Positions 1 through 9,966 of a stretch of 64,000 nt of DNA are shown here, in pieces. The notes below the pieces were generated by a model that was not told the origin of the DNA, searched no databases, and saw only the letters and a list, made by a program, of their open reading frames with translations. The position numbers and the translations under genes were made by a program. The stretch covers positions 5,765 to 69,764 of the forward strand of contig PBWO01000019.1 in NCBI GenBank assembly GCA_002727275.1, in the 5' to 3' direction. The DNA is from Methanobacteriota archaeon. Lineage in GTDB: Archaea; Thermoplasmatota; Poseidoniia; Poseidoniales; Thalassarchaeaceae. Positions within the stretch are counted from its first letter, which is position 1, and the number at the start of each line of letters is the position of its first letter.

Positions 1-2
1 TA

Positions 3-3000
3 ACAAACTGCGGTGAGAGCAACGATCCTCTAGACTCAGCCGATACTCCAACCGACACAGATGGTGACGGTTCATGTAACGCGCTTGACTCTGATGACGA
101 TGGTGACGGATACGACGACTCGTCTGACGCGTTCCCACTGGATTCAACCGAGTGGGTCGACTACGACAACGACGGAACTGGTGACAATGCTGACACCGAT
201 GACGACAACGACGGCTACCTAGATGCGGACGACGCCTTCGACAATGACGTCGACGCATGGGACGACACCGACGGTGACGGCCTAGCAGACGACTTCCCGA
301 ACCTATCGGAGACAACATGGACCACATCGTCCACACTAACTGAGGTAGGCTCAGGCTATGCAAGCTCGGGTGAGACATTCACCCTAACTAGCGATCAGAG
401 GGCGACAATCACAATGACCAACACCGACTATTACGCATACGAGTGCGGCCTCACAATCAACGGGGCAGCATACAGTTGCGGATACTCAGGAAACTACGGT
501 TACCTAACTGGTTCACCAATCTCAATAACATCTGCAGGAACATACACAGTTGTTGTTACTGACAGCTACGGAGACGGTGGAAACACCGCTACAATAGTGA
601 TTGAAGACGGAACCACCGCAACTCCTGCTACCAGCCCAGCTGGTACAAGTTTGGATTACGATGATGACGGCGACAATGTGCTTGACGTTGATGAGAACAC
701 GGGCTGTTCACTACTTGCAGATTGTGACGGCGATGGTGACAACGACGACACTGATCAGTTCCCATTGAACTCTGCTGAGTGGGATGACACCGATGGTGAC
801 GCTCCTGCTGGATCGGATGGAACTGGATATGGTGACAACAGCGATGCCTTCCCAACCGATGCTTGTGCTAACGTAGATACTGACGGCGATGGGCTACCAG
901 ACACAATTGTAAGCGGTTGCACAACAACCCTTACTGAAGATATCGATGATGATGGTGACGGTGTTCTAGATGCATATGACGCATTCCCGTTGGATGCTAC
1001 TGAGACTACTGACACTGACAGTGACGGAATTGGTAACAATGCTGATACTGACGATGACGGTGATGCTTGGCCTGATGCAGTTGACTGGGCTCCTCTAGAT
1101 TCGACTGAGTGGCTAGACTCCGATGGAGATGGAATTGGAGACAATGACGACTCCGATGACGACAATGACGGAACACCAGACGAGTCCGACACCTACGATA
1201 GGGATTACGACAACGATGGTTGGGACGATTCATGGGAAGTTGCTTGTGGAACTGATTCCACTGACTCTTCATCTACTCCAGGGGACTATGATGCAGACTC
1301 ATCCGGAGACTCCGGTAGTGTCGACTCATCTGGCGCTCCAAACGGCGTCAACATGTGTAACGCAATAGACACCGATGACGACAACGATGGCTACCTAGAT
1401 GTGGACGACGACTTCGACTTCGATGTTGATGCATGGATTGACACTGATGGAGACGGAGCTGCTGACACAGTAGCACCTGACATCGTTGTGAGCAACGATG
1501 TCGAGAACTTCGACAGTGGATCTGCTGGTTTGACATTCGTTAACAGCGGAACTCATGACTGGGCAGTAGCAACTGACTACGCTAACTCAGGTACTTACTC
1601 AATGATTGCAGGTCCTACCGACCAGCACTCGAGAACATACACAATGACTCTGACTGTCACAACTTATGCTGGCGACATGAGTTTCAACTACCTGACCCAG
1701 ACTGAGTACGACTTTGGCTGTGACAGCTACGACTACATGACATTCTCAGTTGATGGCTCAATCGTGACCAGAGATTGTGGTACAAGTTCTGCATGGGAAT
1801 CCTACACTCACACGTTGACTGCAGGATCTCACACACTGACCTGGACATACAAGAGAGACTCCTCATGGTGTTCAGCCGGTAGCAGTTGTACCGGAGTTAA
1901 CGACTTCGTTGCAGTTGATGACATCTCACTGCCGACATCACAGACAGTTGGATACCCAAGTGTGACCATTGCTGGAACTCCACAGGACTATGATGACGAC
2001 AACGATGGTTACTCTGACTTGGATGAGACTACCAACTGTAATGATGGAAGTGCATACGCATCTACCAGCCTACCGCTAGATGCAACAAGCATACCATCTG
2101 ATATGGACGGAGACTTGACCTGTGACGCTCTTGACAGTGACCGCGATGGCGACAGTTACTCCAACTCTGCCGATGCCTTCCCAGACGATGCTAACGAGTG
2201 GGCTGACAACGATGCAGACGGTACAGGTGACAACGCAGATACCGATGACGACAACGACGGCACTCCAGATCTGACTGACCCATTCCCAATGGACGAGTGC
2301 GCTGCAGTCGACACGGACAGTGATGGTAAGCCAGACTCAATAGTCGCAGGATGTTCAACCACGCTTGTTCTAGACATTGACGATGATAACGATAACACCG
2401 TCGATGCTGTTGATGCGTTCCCATTGGATGCTACTGAGACTACTGACACTGACAGTGACGGAATTGGTAACAATGCTGACACTGATGATGACGGTGACGG
2501 AGTTGCAGATTCGTCAGATGTTTGGCCACTCAATGCTTGCGCAAGCTCTGACTTCGATGGCGACGGCAGCCCAGACAGCCTAGTAGCAGGATGTATGGGC
2601 GACACTGTCGGATTCATCGGATTCGAGGGTGCTTCGACAGGTAGCATGTACATTGATACCGGAAACAGTTCACTGAACCACACACTAGCGAACAACGCCG
2701 GTCAGGCCAGTGTATCATACAGCAGTGCTAGTACCACTGTTTGTATGACCACATCTTCCTCTGGTGCGTTCTCTTACGCTGGTGACTTCACCTGCTCGTT
2801 CACAGTGAACTCAGGTGAGAGTATGGTTGCCACTGCGTACTCGTACTACACGATGATTTACCACCCAATCACTTTGACAGGGCCGTCTGGAAACCTGTTA
2901 ATATCCGCTGATTATGGTGACTCAGGATCTACCTTCACTGGAAGTTACGGTCCATACTACGAGCCTGGTACCTATACATGGCACCAGGATAACACAGGTG

Positions 3001-5870
3001 GATTCTCCAGTTACAACATGATTGCCTTCATGGCATCTGTCTCTGGTAGTGATGTTGGATACAGTGCTGACTACATCTCCACAGGTAGTGTCGGTCTTAC
3101 TGATGGAGACTACTTCGGAGTAACTAACTACGCAACAACCGTAGGAGCGTTCCCTGAGGGAACACAAGGTTACCAGATGTCAGATACCGACGGAATTATC
3201 CAACTATCTACAGGATCAGTGGCTGATGCAGATTCTGTCTCTCTCGATCTATTCGTACAGAGTACTGGGTGGGAGACTGCAGACTACATCATCATCAGTT
3301 ATGTTGGAGCATCTTCAACCACCGAACTACTGAACACAAGCGGCTACGATATCGATACCGACTTCGCAGCTTACGAAGGAGTATGGACCACAGTGAGTGG
3401 AGCTGTATCCGGTTCAGGATATCTGATGGTAGAGTTCTCATCCAACGCTGGAACTGAGGCAATATACATCGACAATGTCAAGTTCATGTCTGATGGACTA
3501 GACGTAGATGACGACGATGACAACGACGGCTACAACGATACCGTAGACGACTGTCCGTTCGATGCTACTGAGCACGTTGATACTGATGGAGACGGTTACT
3601 GTGACATCCAAGACGTCGATGACGACAATGACGGTGTGTATGACTGGAACGATCTATTCCCACTGAATGCTAACGAGTCGGCTGACAACGACGGCGATGG
3701 AATCGGAGACAACGCCGACACCGACGATGATAACGACGGTGTTGATGATGCCAACGATGCCTTCCCACTTGATTCAAGTGAGTGGGCTGACGCCGATGGA
3801 GATGGATTTGGAGATAATGCCGACCTCGACGATGATAACGATGGCGTGAATGACGACGTGGATGCATGGCCTCTTGATTCCACCAGAGATACTGATACTG
3901 ATGGCGATGGCATTGCTGACTACGCTAATGTAGTCACTGCAGGAGAGTCATTCGACTTCGAGACTGGAGCAATACCTGCTAACATCACTACACTCTGGGG
4001 TTACTCACAGTGTACGGGATACGGTAACACCACCTACGGAAATACCGGCAGCTGTACTCCAACCACCATCCACAATGATTGGACTGTGTCGACTATAGAC
4101 GCAATCACTGGAAACTACTCGCTCAGATCAGGTCAACTGGCTAGCGGTTACTATGGTGAGGTTACAGTACACGCAACCTTCTACACAACTGGCGGTTCTA
4201 TCAACTGGAACTACAAGGTCAGCTCAGTAGAGCGAACGTACAGTACCCAGTTCCATGAGGGACTCAAGGTATTCATAGACGGTGTTCAGATTGATGCATC
4301 AGGTTATGGAGGTTGTTTCAACGGCGAATGGTGTGGCGAGCGATCAGGATTCATGTCCTATCAGGTCGGCCCAGGTACTCACAAGATTGAGTTCACCTTT
4401 GACTTCGGAACCAGTGGCTCTGCAGGCTCAAGCACGGCCTGGATTGACGATTTGGCCCTACCGAACGTAATGATTCCATCCAACCTAGACACTGACGACG
4501 ACAATGACGGTGTGCTAGATGACGATGATATAGCCAGCCTTGACCCATGTATCGGTCTAGATACTGATGGCGATGGATTGGCTGATTCACTTGGAAGTAC
4601 AATGCTCAACGGCTCTGCTTGTGACCCATCTGCGTACACGATTGACGACGATGACGATAACGACTCGTGGTTGGATTCTGATGAGGTAACTTGCGGTTCC
4701 GACCCATTGGTTGCCAACTCAACACCAGCAGATTACGACGGCGACCTCGTTTGCGATGTGATGGATGCTGACGACGACAATGATGGCTACGATGACGATG
4801 TAGATGCATTCCCACAGAATGCCAGCGAGGTTAACGACAACGATCTTGACGGCATTGGAGACAATGCAGATACTGATGACGACAACGATGGAGTCACCGA
4901 TGGTTTGGATGCATTCCCGAATGATGCAACAGAGACTGAGGACTTCGACGGAGATGGCGTAGGTAACAATGCCGACACTGACGACGACGATGACGGTGTG
5001 CTAGATGCAGATGATGCATTCCCACTCAACCCGAGCGAGTGGGATGACACTGACGGTGATGGCATTGGTAACAACGCTGACCCAGACGACGATGGCGATG
5101 GAGTGGCTGACGTAGCTGATCCATTCCCTCTAGATGCGTCTGAGACATCCGACGACGACAACGATGGAATCGGTAACAACGCCGACACTGACGATGACAA
5201 TGACGGCTACGATGATGCTGACGACGCCTTCCCAGAAGACTCCACTGAGTGGAATGACTTGGATGGCGATGGCCAGGGTGACAACTCTGATGCAGACGAT
5301 GACGGCGATGGAGTCAACGACGGTATCGATGTGTTCCCAACAGACTCTTCTGAGTGGATAGACACTGACGGCGATGGAATCGGCGACAACTCCGATACTG
5401 ACGATGACGGCGATGGAATTGCCGATGCTGACGACGCCTTCCCACTGAACCCGTCTGAGGATAGTGACCTCGATGGTGATGGATTGGGCGACAATGCGGA
5501 CTCTGATGATGACAATGACGGAGTTTCTGACTCCGAAGATGCCTTCCCAGAGGACTCAACTGAGTGGCTTGACACTGACGGCGATGGTACTGGTGACAAC
5601 GAGGATACTGACGACGACGGTGACGGAGACTCTGACGCCCGTGAGGAAGAGTGTGGCTCTAACTCACTCGATGACGATTCTGCTCCAGCTGATTACGACG
5701 GTGACGGAATCTGTGATGCAGTCGACGAGGACAACACTGACGGCCCATCTTACGTGTCCGATGAGGACACCTCACTTGGATGGAGCAATGTAGTACCGGG
5801 CTTCCCGGCACTATTCGCTGCTATCGCATTGGTCGGTGCAGCCCTTCTGGGCCGCCGCAAGGACGACTGA
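3..5870 (+). CDS. Giant Asp-rich thrombospondin type 3-like repeat surface protein with C-terminal PGF-CTERM-like signal (5'-truncated by window edge)
   Basis: The frame of the 414..5870 ORF stays open upstream to nt 3 (TNCGESNDPLDSADTPTDTDGDGSCNALDSDDDGDGYDD...), so Met414 is internal. Dozens of DxDxDG / NADTDDDNDG repeats. Several interspersed beta-rich segments (e.g. DWAVATDYANSGTYSMIAG...VDDISLP). C-terminus VVPGFPALFAAIALVGAALLGRRKDD. Confidence 0.9.
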   Translation, partial: TNCGESNDPLDSADTPTDTDGDGSCNALDSDDDGDGYDDSSDAFPLDSTEWVDYDNDGTGDNADTDDDNDGYLDADDAFDNDVDAWDDTDGDGLADDFPNLSETTWTTSSTLTEVGSGYASSGETFTLTSDQRATITMTNTDYYAYECGLTINGAAYSCGYSGNYGYLTGSPISITSAGTYTVVVTDSYGDGGNTATIVIEDGTTATPATSPAGTSLDYDDDGDNVLDVDENTGCSLLADCDGDGDNDDTDQFPLNSAEWDDTDGDAPAGSDGTGYGDNSDAFPTDACANVDTDGDGLPDTIVSGCTTTLTEDIDDDGDGVLDAYDAFPLDATETTDTDSDGIGNNADTDDDGDAWPDAVDWAPLDSTEWLDSDGDGIGDNDDSDDDNDGTPDESDTYDRDYDNDGWDDSWEVACGTDSTDSSSTPGDYDADSSGDSGSVDSSGAPNGVNMCNAIDTDDDNDGYLDVDDDFDFDVDAWIDTDGDGAADTVAPDIVVSNDVENFDSGSAGLTFVNSGTHDWAVATDYANSGTYSMIAGPTDQHSRTYTMTLTVTTYAGDMSFNYLTQTEYDFGCDSYDYMTFSVDGSIVTRDCGTSSAWESYTHTLTAGSHTLTWTYKRDSSWCSAGSSCTGVNDFVAVDDISLPTSQTVGYPSVTIAGTPQDYDDDNDGYSDLDETTNCNDGSAYASTSLPLDATSIPSDMDGDLTCDALDSDRDGDSYSNSADAFPDDANEWADNDADGTGDNADTDDDNDGTPDLTDPFPMDECAAVDTDSDGKPDSIVAGCSTTLVLDIDDDNDNTVDAVDAFPLDATETTDTDSDGIGNNADTDDDGDGVADSSDVWPLNACASSDFDGDGSPDSLVAGCMGDTVGFIGFEGASTGSMYIDTGNSSLNHTLANNAGQASVSYSSASTTVCMTTSSSGAFSYAGDFTCSFTVNSGESMVATAYSYYTMIYHPITLTGPSGNLLISADYGDSGSTFTGSYGPYYEPGTYTWHQDNTGGFSSYNMIAFMASVSGSDVGYSADYISTGSVGLTDGDYFGVTNYATTVGAFPEGTQGYQMSDTDGIIQLSTGSVADADSVSLDLFVQSTGWETADYIIISYVGASSTTELLNTSGYDIDTDFAAYEGVWTTVSGAVSGSGYLMVEFSSNAGTEAIYIDNVKFMSDGLDVDDDDDNDGYNDTVDDCPFDATEHVDTDGDGYCDIQDVDDDNDGVYDWNDLFPLNANESADNDGDGIGDNADTDDDNDGVDDANDAFPLDSSEWADADGDGFGDNADLDDDNDGVNDDVDAWPLDSTRDTDTDGDGIADYANVVTAGESFDFETGAIPANITTLWGYSQCTGYGNTTYGNTGSCTPTTIHNDWTVSTIDAITGNYSLRSGQLASGYYGEVTVHATFYTTGGSINWNYKVSSVERTYSTQFHEGLKVFIDGVQIDASGYGGCFNGEWCGERSGFMSYQVGPGTHKIEFTFDFGTSGSAGSSTAWIDDLALPNVMIPSNLDTDDDNDGVLDDDDIASLDPCIGLDTDGDGLADSLGSTMLNGSACDPSAYTIDDDDDNDSWLDSDEVTCGSDPLVANSTPADYDGDLVCDVMDADDDNDGYDDDVDAFPQNASEVNDNDLDGIGDNADTDDDNDGVTDGLDAFPNDATETEDFDGDGVGNNADTDDDDDGVLDADDAFPLNPSEWDDTDGDGIGNNADPDDDGDGVADVADPFPLDASETSDDDNDGIGNNADTDDDNDGYDDADDAFPEDSTEWNDLDGDGQGDNSDADDDGDGVNDGIDVFPTDSSEWIDTDGDGIGDNSDTDDDGDGIADADDAFPLNPSEDSDLDGDGLGDNADSDDDNDGVSDSEDAFPEDSTEWLDTDGDGTGDNEDTDDDGDGDSDAREEECGSNSLDDDSAPADYDGDGICDAVDEDNTDGPSYVSDEDTSLGWSNVVPGFPALFAAIALVGAALLGRRKDD
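990..1045 (+). repeat. 56-nt exact repeat, copy 1 (second copy at 2424-2479)
   Basis: ttggatgctactgagactactgacactgacagtgacggaattggtaacaatgctga present identically at both positions. Confidence 0.9.
2424..2479 (+). repeat. 56-nt exact repeat, copy 2
   Basis: Identical to 990-1045. Encodes the same LDATETTDTDSDGIGNNAD segment. Confidence 0.9.
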
Positions 5871-5888
5871 GTAATCAGTCGGACATAA

Positions 5889-5920
5889 CCGGGATCGGGG
5901 GCTTCGGCTCCCGGTCCTGG
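5889..5920 (+). other. Stable 14-bp hairpin with C(UUCG)G tetraloop, 18 nt after the surface-protein stop codon
   Basis: CCGGGATCGGGGGC-TTCG-GCTCCCGGTCCTGG. All 14 positions pair, three as G-U. Not followed by a T-tract. Confidence 0.75.
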
Positions 5921-5986
5921 AACCAACCTGCACGACAGTCTGTCGGCAATGCTGATAAGGCGTAGCGTGGACCTGCCTCTGTTAGC

Positions 5987-6373
5987 ATGCCAGGTACAAC
6001 TAGAGCCGAGATTAGGACACTTAAGGTGGGACGCTATGTCGCCTTGGAGGATAGTGCATACAAGATTCTAAGCATGTCTAAGTCCAAGCCCGGAAAGCAC
6101 GGTTCAGCTAAGGCTAGAATTGAACTTGAGGATATATTCACTGGTCAGAAGCGATCTCACGTAGGCACAGTGACTGACAATATCAACATCCCAATTATTG
6201 AGAAAGGGTCTGCTATAATCACACATATCCAGGGCGAGGAAGTCCATGCTATGGACAATAAGACCTATGATACTCTAATTCTTCCAGTTGACCCCAGTCT
6301 GAACTTGGAATCTGGTCGTGAAGTCCAATGGATGGAAGCCATGGGCAGGTATCGCATCACTAGAGACCACTGA
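5987..6373 (+). CDS. eif5a: Translation initiation factor aIF5A
   Basis: Whole-length IF5A-like sequence with hypusination loop SKSKPGKHGSAKAR (candidate Lys37, nt 6095-6097). Confidence 0.95.
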   Translation: MPGTTRAEIRTLKVGRYVALEDSAYKILSMSKSKPGKHGSAKARIELEDIFTGQKRSHVGTVTDNINIPIIEKGSAIITHIQGEEVHAMDNKTYDTLILPVDPSLNLESGREVQWMEAMGRYRITRDH

Positions 6374-6394
6374 TAATCAATTAGGCACCTAGTA

Positions 6395-6414
6395 ACTTCT
6401 TTCGCAGAAGAAGT
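6395..6414. promoter_or_regulatory. Inverted repeat abutting a TATA-like element upstream of the OPT transporter
   Basis: ACTTCTT-tcgcag-AAGAAGT followed directly by ataagc; start codon at 6454. Confidence 0.35.
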
Positions 6415-6453
6415 ATAAGCGGCTGACTATGACCGCAGAACGAGGAGTGTAGC

Positions 6454-8988
6454 ATGTCCGATGTGGAGCGTTCAGCATACAGGCAACCAGTCACCCCATC
6501 GGGCCTAGAAGCAATCGAGAATGGCACTTTGACTTGGTTAGACGAGGATATGTACAACAACCTCAACACAGGTCTTCTGGAACAGTACCTTGAGGAGAAG
6601 AATCTACAAGAATCATTTGAAATCAGTCATTGGGACACGAGAAAGGTACTGATTGGAATATTAATCGGGGCTGTATTCAGTGGAGTAACGGCATATATTG
6701 GGCTCAAAATCGGGCTTGCCGTCTCAGCAGCATGGTATGTTGCATATCTACTAGGAATGGCGCTCAAATGGTCGCCTTCTGAAGTCAATATAGCCACAAG
6801 TGCGACCACTGGAGCAACACATGCTTCTACGGGGTTCATTTTCACTTTCCCTGCGATATTCTTGTTGGCATACTCCGATGACTATATCGTTGGTGATGGC
6901 CATCTTATTTCGTCTGTAGATACGTTACAATTGGCATTTATAGGAATCATAGCATCGATGTTTGCTGGTTTCCTAGGAGTGATGTATTTCATTATCTTCA
7001 GGCGAGTTTGGCTAGTTGAAGATCCCCTTCCAATGCCCGGCTTCGAAGCCACACTAAAGATGCTGGATATCTCTTCTGATGTGAGTAGTGGTGCGGCAGA
7101 TGCAGCTAGAGAGTCACTCAAGACAGTCGGACTTTGGACAGTTCTGACTATGGGATTCATGTTCCTCATCGACTATCCTCTGATGTGGGGCCGCAAAGTA
7201 GCACATATCCCTAGCAGCATTGCAGACTATCTAGCAATGATGCTGTCTGGCGAAGAATGGGGTCTAGCTTCTATTTACACAGAGAGGTGGTTGCATCAGC
7301 CAACTAAATTGGTCGATGGGCATGCACCATTCGGAGGAATCACCCCTTATGAATCAGGGAACATATTTTCGTACACATTCCTAGGTGTGGAACTCAGCCC
7401 AACTCTTCTAGCCATTGGATGGTTCATGAAGTTCAGAGTGGCATTCCTAGTTAACCTAGGATCCATAGTAGCATGGTTCTATCTTGTCCCTCTAGTTGTC
7501 CTATTGGATACCCCCGTCTACGACGCTGCATTAGGGCAGTACGTCGAAATCACCGAATATGGTAACCTATCAACTCTCCCAGTATATCCGGTTGTGCAAT
7601 GGAAGGCATTCCTTTCAATTGTCAGGACTATCGCAATTGGAGCAATCCTAGGTGGCGGAGTATATGGCCTGCTCAAAATGGCACCTACTTTCATCAACAT
7701 TTTTGGCGACATTACTCGAGCCTTCTCTGGTGAGAAAGGAGACGAATTCATCGAGGGCAAGGGGTGGTACGAGTGGCCTCTTGAGCATATTCCAATCTTC
7801 ATGGGTATTGCTTTCGTTGCTATGGTGGCCATTTTCGCTCTCGGAGGCTTCCCGATTCTTCCTGCCTTGATTTTTGCAATCATTCTTCTCGCTACGACTT
7901 TCTTACTAGGGGCCATTGCCGTAAGGGTCATGGGAGAGACTGGAATAGAACCTGTTTCGGGGACCTCATTCATTGTTCTGCTAATGTTACTACTAGTGTT
8001 CCTAAACCTCCCAGTAGGACTTACAAGCGAAGAATCGGTTTTGATGGCACTAGTGGGTACAACGGTATTTGGCTCAGCGATTTCGATGTCAGGAACAGTT
8101 GTTGGTGATTACAAGAATAGCCTGTATATCGGCAATCGCCCCTATCATATATCCAAAGGCAACATCATGGGTGTCGTTCCGGGAGCTATTCTAGGAGCCG
8201 GAGTGGCTATCTTCCTCTCGATGTTGCTGGCCGATGGCAGCATCGATCTTCTAGCCCCACAGGCCAATGCTTTCGCTTCCTTTACAATCATCCTCGCCGA
8301 AGGACAGGGCGACTGGTGGGCACTCGGGCTAGGGTTCCTTTTGGGTGCTTTCGTCGAGTGGGCTACTGGCATGGGGACGTCATTCGGACTCGGAATGTAT
8401 CTGCCAACTCCAGTGACATTCCCCATGTTGATTGGAGGAGCAGCCCGCGATTGGTGGGAGAAGAGACGTCTCCTGCCCAAGGTTGAGGAGATTCGCTTAT
8501 CGGAAGGTTCTGCTGCTTCGGAGAAGAGCAGGGCACTAATGCTACTGTTCACCTTCATGGTGGCCGCTGGGGCCCTGACTGGAGAGGCATTCTTTGGAGT
8601 CGAATCTGCTGTGATGGCAGTAACGGACGAACTTGAAACCGAGCAGGAGTATTTGCCAGATTCTTGGACTGAAGAAACATACCTCGATGAGATGATTGGG
8701 GTCACTGATGACGACTTCGGTCATGTCTTGGGATATGCTACCTCCCGAATTGCTTCCGACATCGCGGATGGCAAGGAACCGTCTTGCCAAATCCTTCCCG
8801 AATCAGTAATTTGTACTGAGACTATGAGCATCAAGTCTTGGTGGCCTCAAGCAAGATTCGCAGGTTTCCTTGTCGTAAATATCATCTTGGCTGGGCTAAT
8901 CTTTGTTCTGTTCCGTTCTGCTGGTATAATTGGAGTCAAGAAGGAAGGAGGCGACTCTGAGATCATGGACGCTGAGATTGCCGGTTGA
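6454..8988 (+). CDS. OPT family oligopeptide transporter
   Basis: 844 aa polytopic protein with OPT-like segments (IGAVFSGVTAYIGLKIGL; SATTGATHASTGFIFTFPAIF; GETGIEPVSGTSF). Confidence 0.85.
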   Translation: MSDVERSAYRQPVTPSGLEAIENGTLTWLDEDMYNNLNTGLLEQYLEEKNLQESFEISHWDTRKVLIGILIGAVFSGVTAYIGLKIGLAVSAAWYVAYLLGMALKWSPSEVNIATSATTGATHASTGFIFTFPAIFLLAYSDDYIVGDGHLISSVDTLQLAFIGIIASMFAGFLGVMYFIIFRRVWLVEDPLPMPGFEATLKMLDISSDVSSGAADAARESLKTVGLWTVLTMGFMFLIDYPLMWGRKVAHIPSSIADYLAMMLSGEEWGLASIYTERWLHQPTKLVDGHAPFGGITPYESGNIFSYTFLGVELSPTLLAIGWFMKFRVAFLVNLGSIVAWFYLVPLVVLLDTPVYDAALGQYVEITEYGNLSTLPVYPVVQWKAFLSIVRTIAIGAILGGGVYGLLKMAPTFINIFGDITRAFSGEKGDEFIEGKGWYEWPLEHIPIFMGIAFVAMVAIFALGGFPILPALIFAIILLATTFLLGAIAVRVMGETGIEPVSGTSFIVLLMLLLVFLNLPVGLTSEESVLMALVGTTVFGSAISMSGTVVGDYKNSLYIGNRPYHISKGNIMGVVPGAILGAGVAIFLSMLLADGSIDLLAPQANAFASFTIILAEGQGDWWALGLGFLLGAFVEWATGMGTSFGLGMYLPTPVTFPMLIGGAARDWWEKRRLLPKVEEIRLSEGSAASEKSRALMLLFTFMVAAGALTGEAFFGVESAVMAVTDELETEQEYLPDSWTEETYLDEMIGVTDDDFGHVLGYATSRIASDIADGKEPSCQILPESVICTETMSIKSWWPQARFAGFLVVNIILAGLIFVLFRSAGIIGVKKEGGDSEIMDAEIAG

Positions 8989-8993
8989 TACTG

Positions 8994-9941
8994 ATGAATG
9001 AAGGCAAGCCACCCCTGTTCGCTTGGGGCATACTATTCGTTGCTCTGATTGCTGTATCTAGCGCAGGTATCGTACTGCAGTCGATGAGTGAAGTCCCACC
9101 CCTACTCAGGGCTTCATGGAGAATGCAGGGCACAGCACTAATCCTACTCCCTGGTTTCATCTATCAGTATTCCCGTTCAACAACGGGTTCTGTTACTTCT
9201 AGGGACTGGGGTATTATGTTCGTCTCAAGCATCTTCCTGGGCACCCATTTCGGCTCATGGGTCTGGTCGCTCGACCACACCAGTCTTGTCCATAGTTTGC
9301 TTTTTGTTTCTATTCATCCAATTGTCCTAGTACTTCTGATGCCGCTAATTGGGACAGCAGTCCGTAGAGGACATGTTCTCGGAGTTGTAATCGGGGTTGT
9401 AGGGGCTCTTCTTTCGCTGGGCGATATTGAGTCTGGAGGAGAAGTCACTATCGTAGGGGATGCCGCTGCATTTCTTGGGGCTGCGACTGTAGTAGGCTAT
9501 CTGTTAGCAGGCAGGCATCTCCGTTCCGAGAGGAAAATTCCGATTTTCGTATATGCATTTCCAGTGACATTGGGGGCAGGGATATGGCTCGCAATGGCAG
9601 CCATTTCGCAAGAGGGGGCCAGCATATCAGATACTGTTCCAGAACTCTCTCTGTTTGGTTGGAGTGACGCTGTCTGGCTTTCTTGGATTGTATACCTATC
9701 AATCGGACCGGGATTGATGGGACACACTGGAATCAATACTGTTCTGAGATGGATAGCTCCAATCACTGTCTCAATCACTTTACTCTTCGAGCCAGTGGTT
9801 GGGGGCATTATAGGCTGGCTTTGGGAGGGAGACATTACTCTGGGCATGTGGACCCTATTGGGAGGTCCACTGATGGTTGCCGGAGCAATCATGGTAACGA
9901 TGGAGGAGTATTCTTCTGGGACTCAAACAGACACTGATTGA
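8994..9941 (+). CDS. DMT/EamA-like transporter
   Basis: About 10 hydrophobic segments with DMT-like layout (PPLLRASWRMQGTALILLPG...FLGTHFGSWVWSLDHTSLVHSLLF). The track ORF opens at 8985; ATG at 8994 is a likely start. Confidence 0.7.
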   Translation: MNEGKPPLFAWGILFVALIAVSSAGIVLQSMSEVPPLLRASWRMQGTALILLPGFIYQYSRSTTGSVTSRDWGIMFVSSIFLGTHFGSWVWSLDHTSLVHSLLFVSIHPIVLVLLMPLIGTAVRRGHVLGVVIGVVGALLSLGDIESGGEVTIVGDAAAFLGAATVVGYLLAGRHLRSERKIPIFVYAFPVTLGAGIWLAMAAISQEGASISDTVPELSLFGWSDAVWLSWIVYLSIGPGLMGHTGINTVLRWIAPITVSITLLFEPVVGGIIGWLWEGDITLGMWTLLGGPLMVAGAIMVTMEEYSSGTQTDTD

Positions 9942-9966
9942 AGAACCTCCGGCCGGACCCGTATTC

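Noticed and set aside
628-5599. Many antisense/alternate-frame ORFs inside the surface gene (e.g. 755..1192 -, 2156..2695 -, 4787..5200 -, 5207..5599 -, 5464..5793 +)
   Set aside because: Low-complexity Ser/Pro, His/Arg or Thr/Met shadows created by the GAC/GAT-rich Asp codons of the + strand repeat protein; no independent signal.
8145-8705. 186-aa antisense ORF within the OPT transporter
   Set aside because: Fully inside a well-supported CDS, with atypical composition and no recognisable family.
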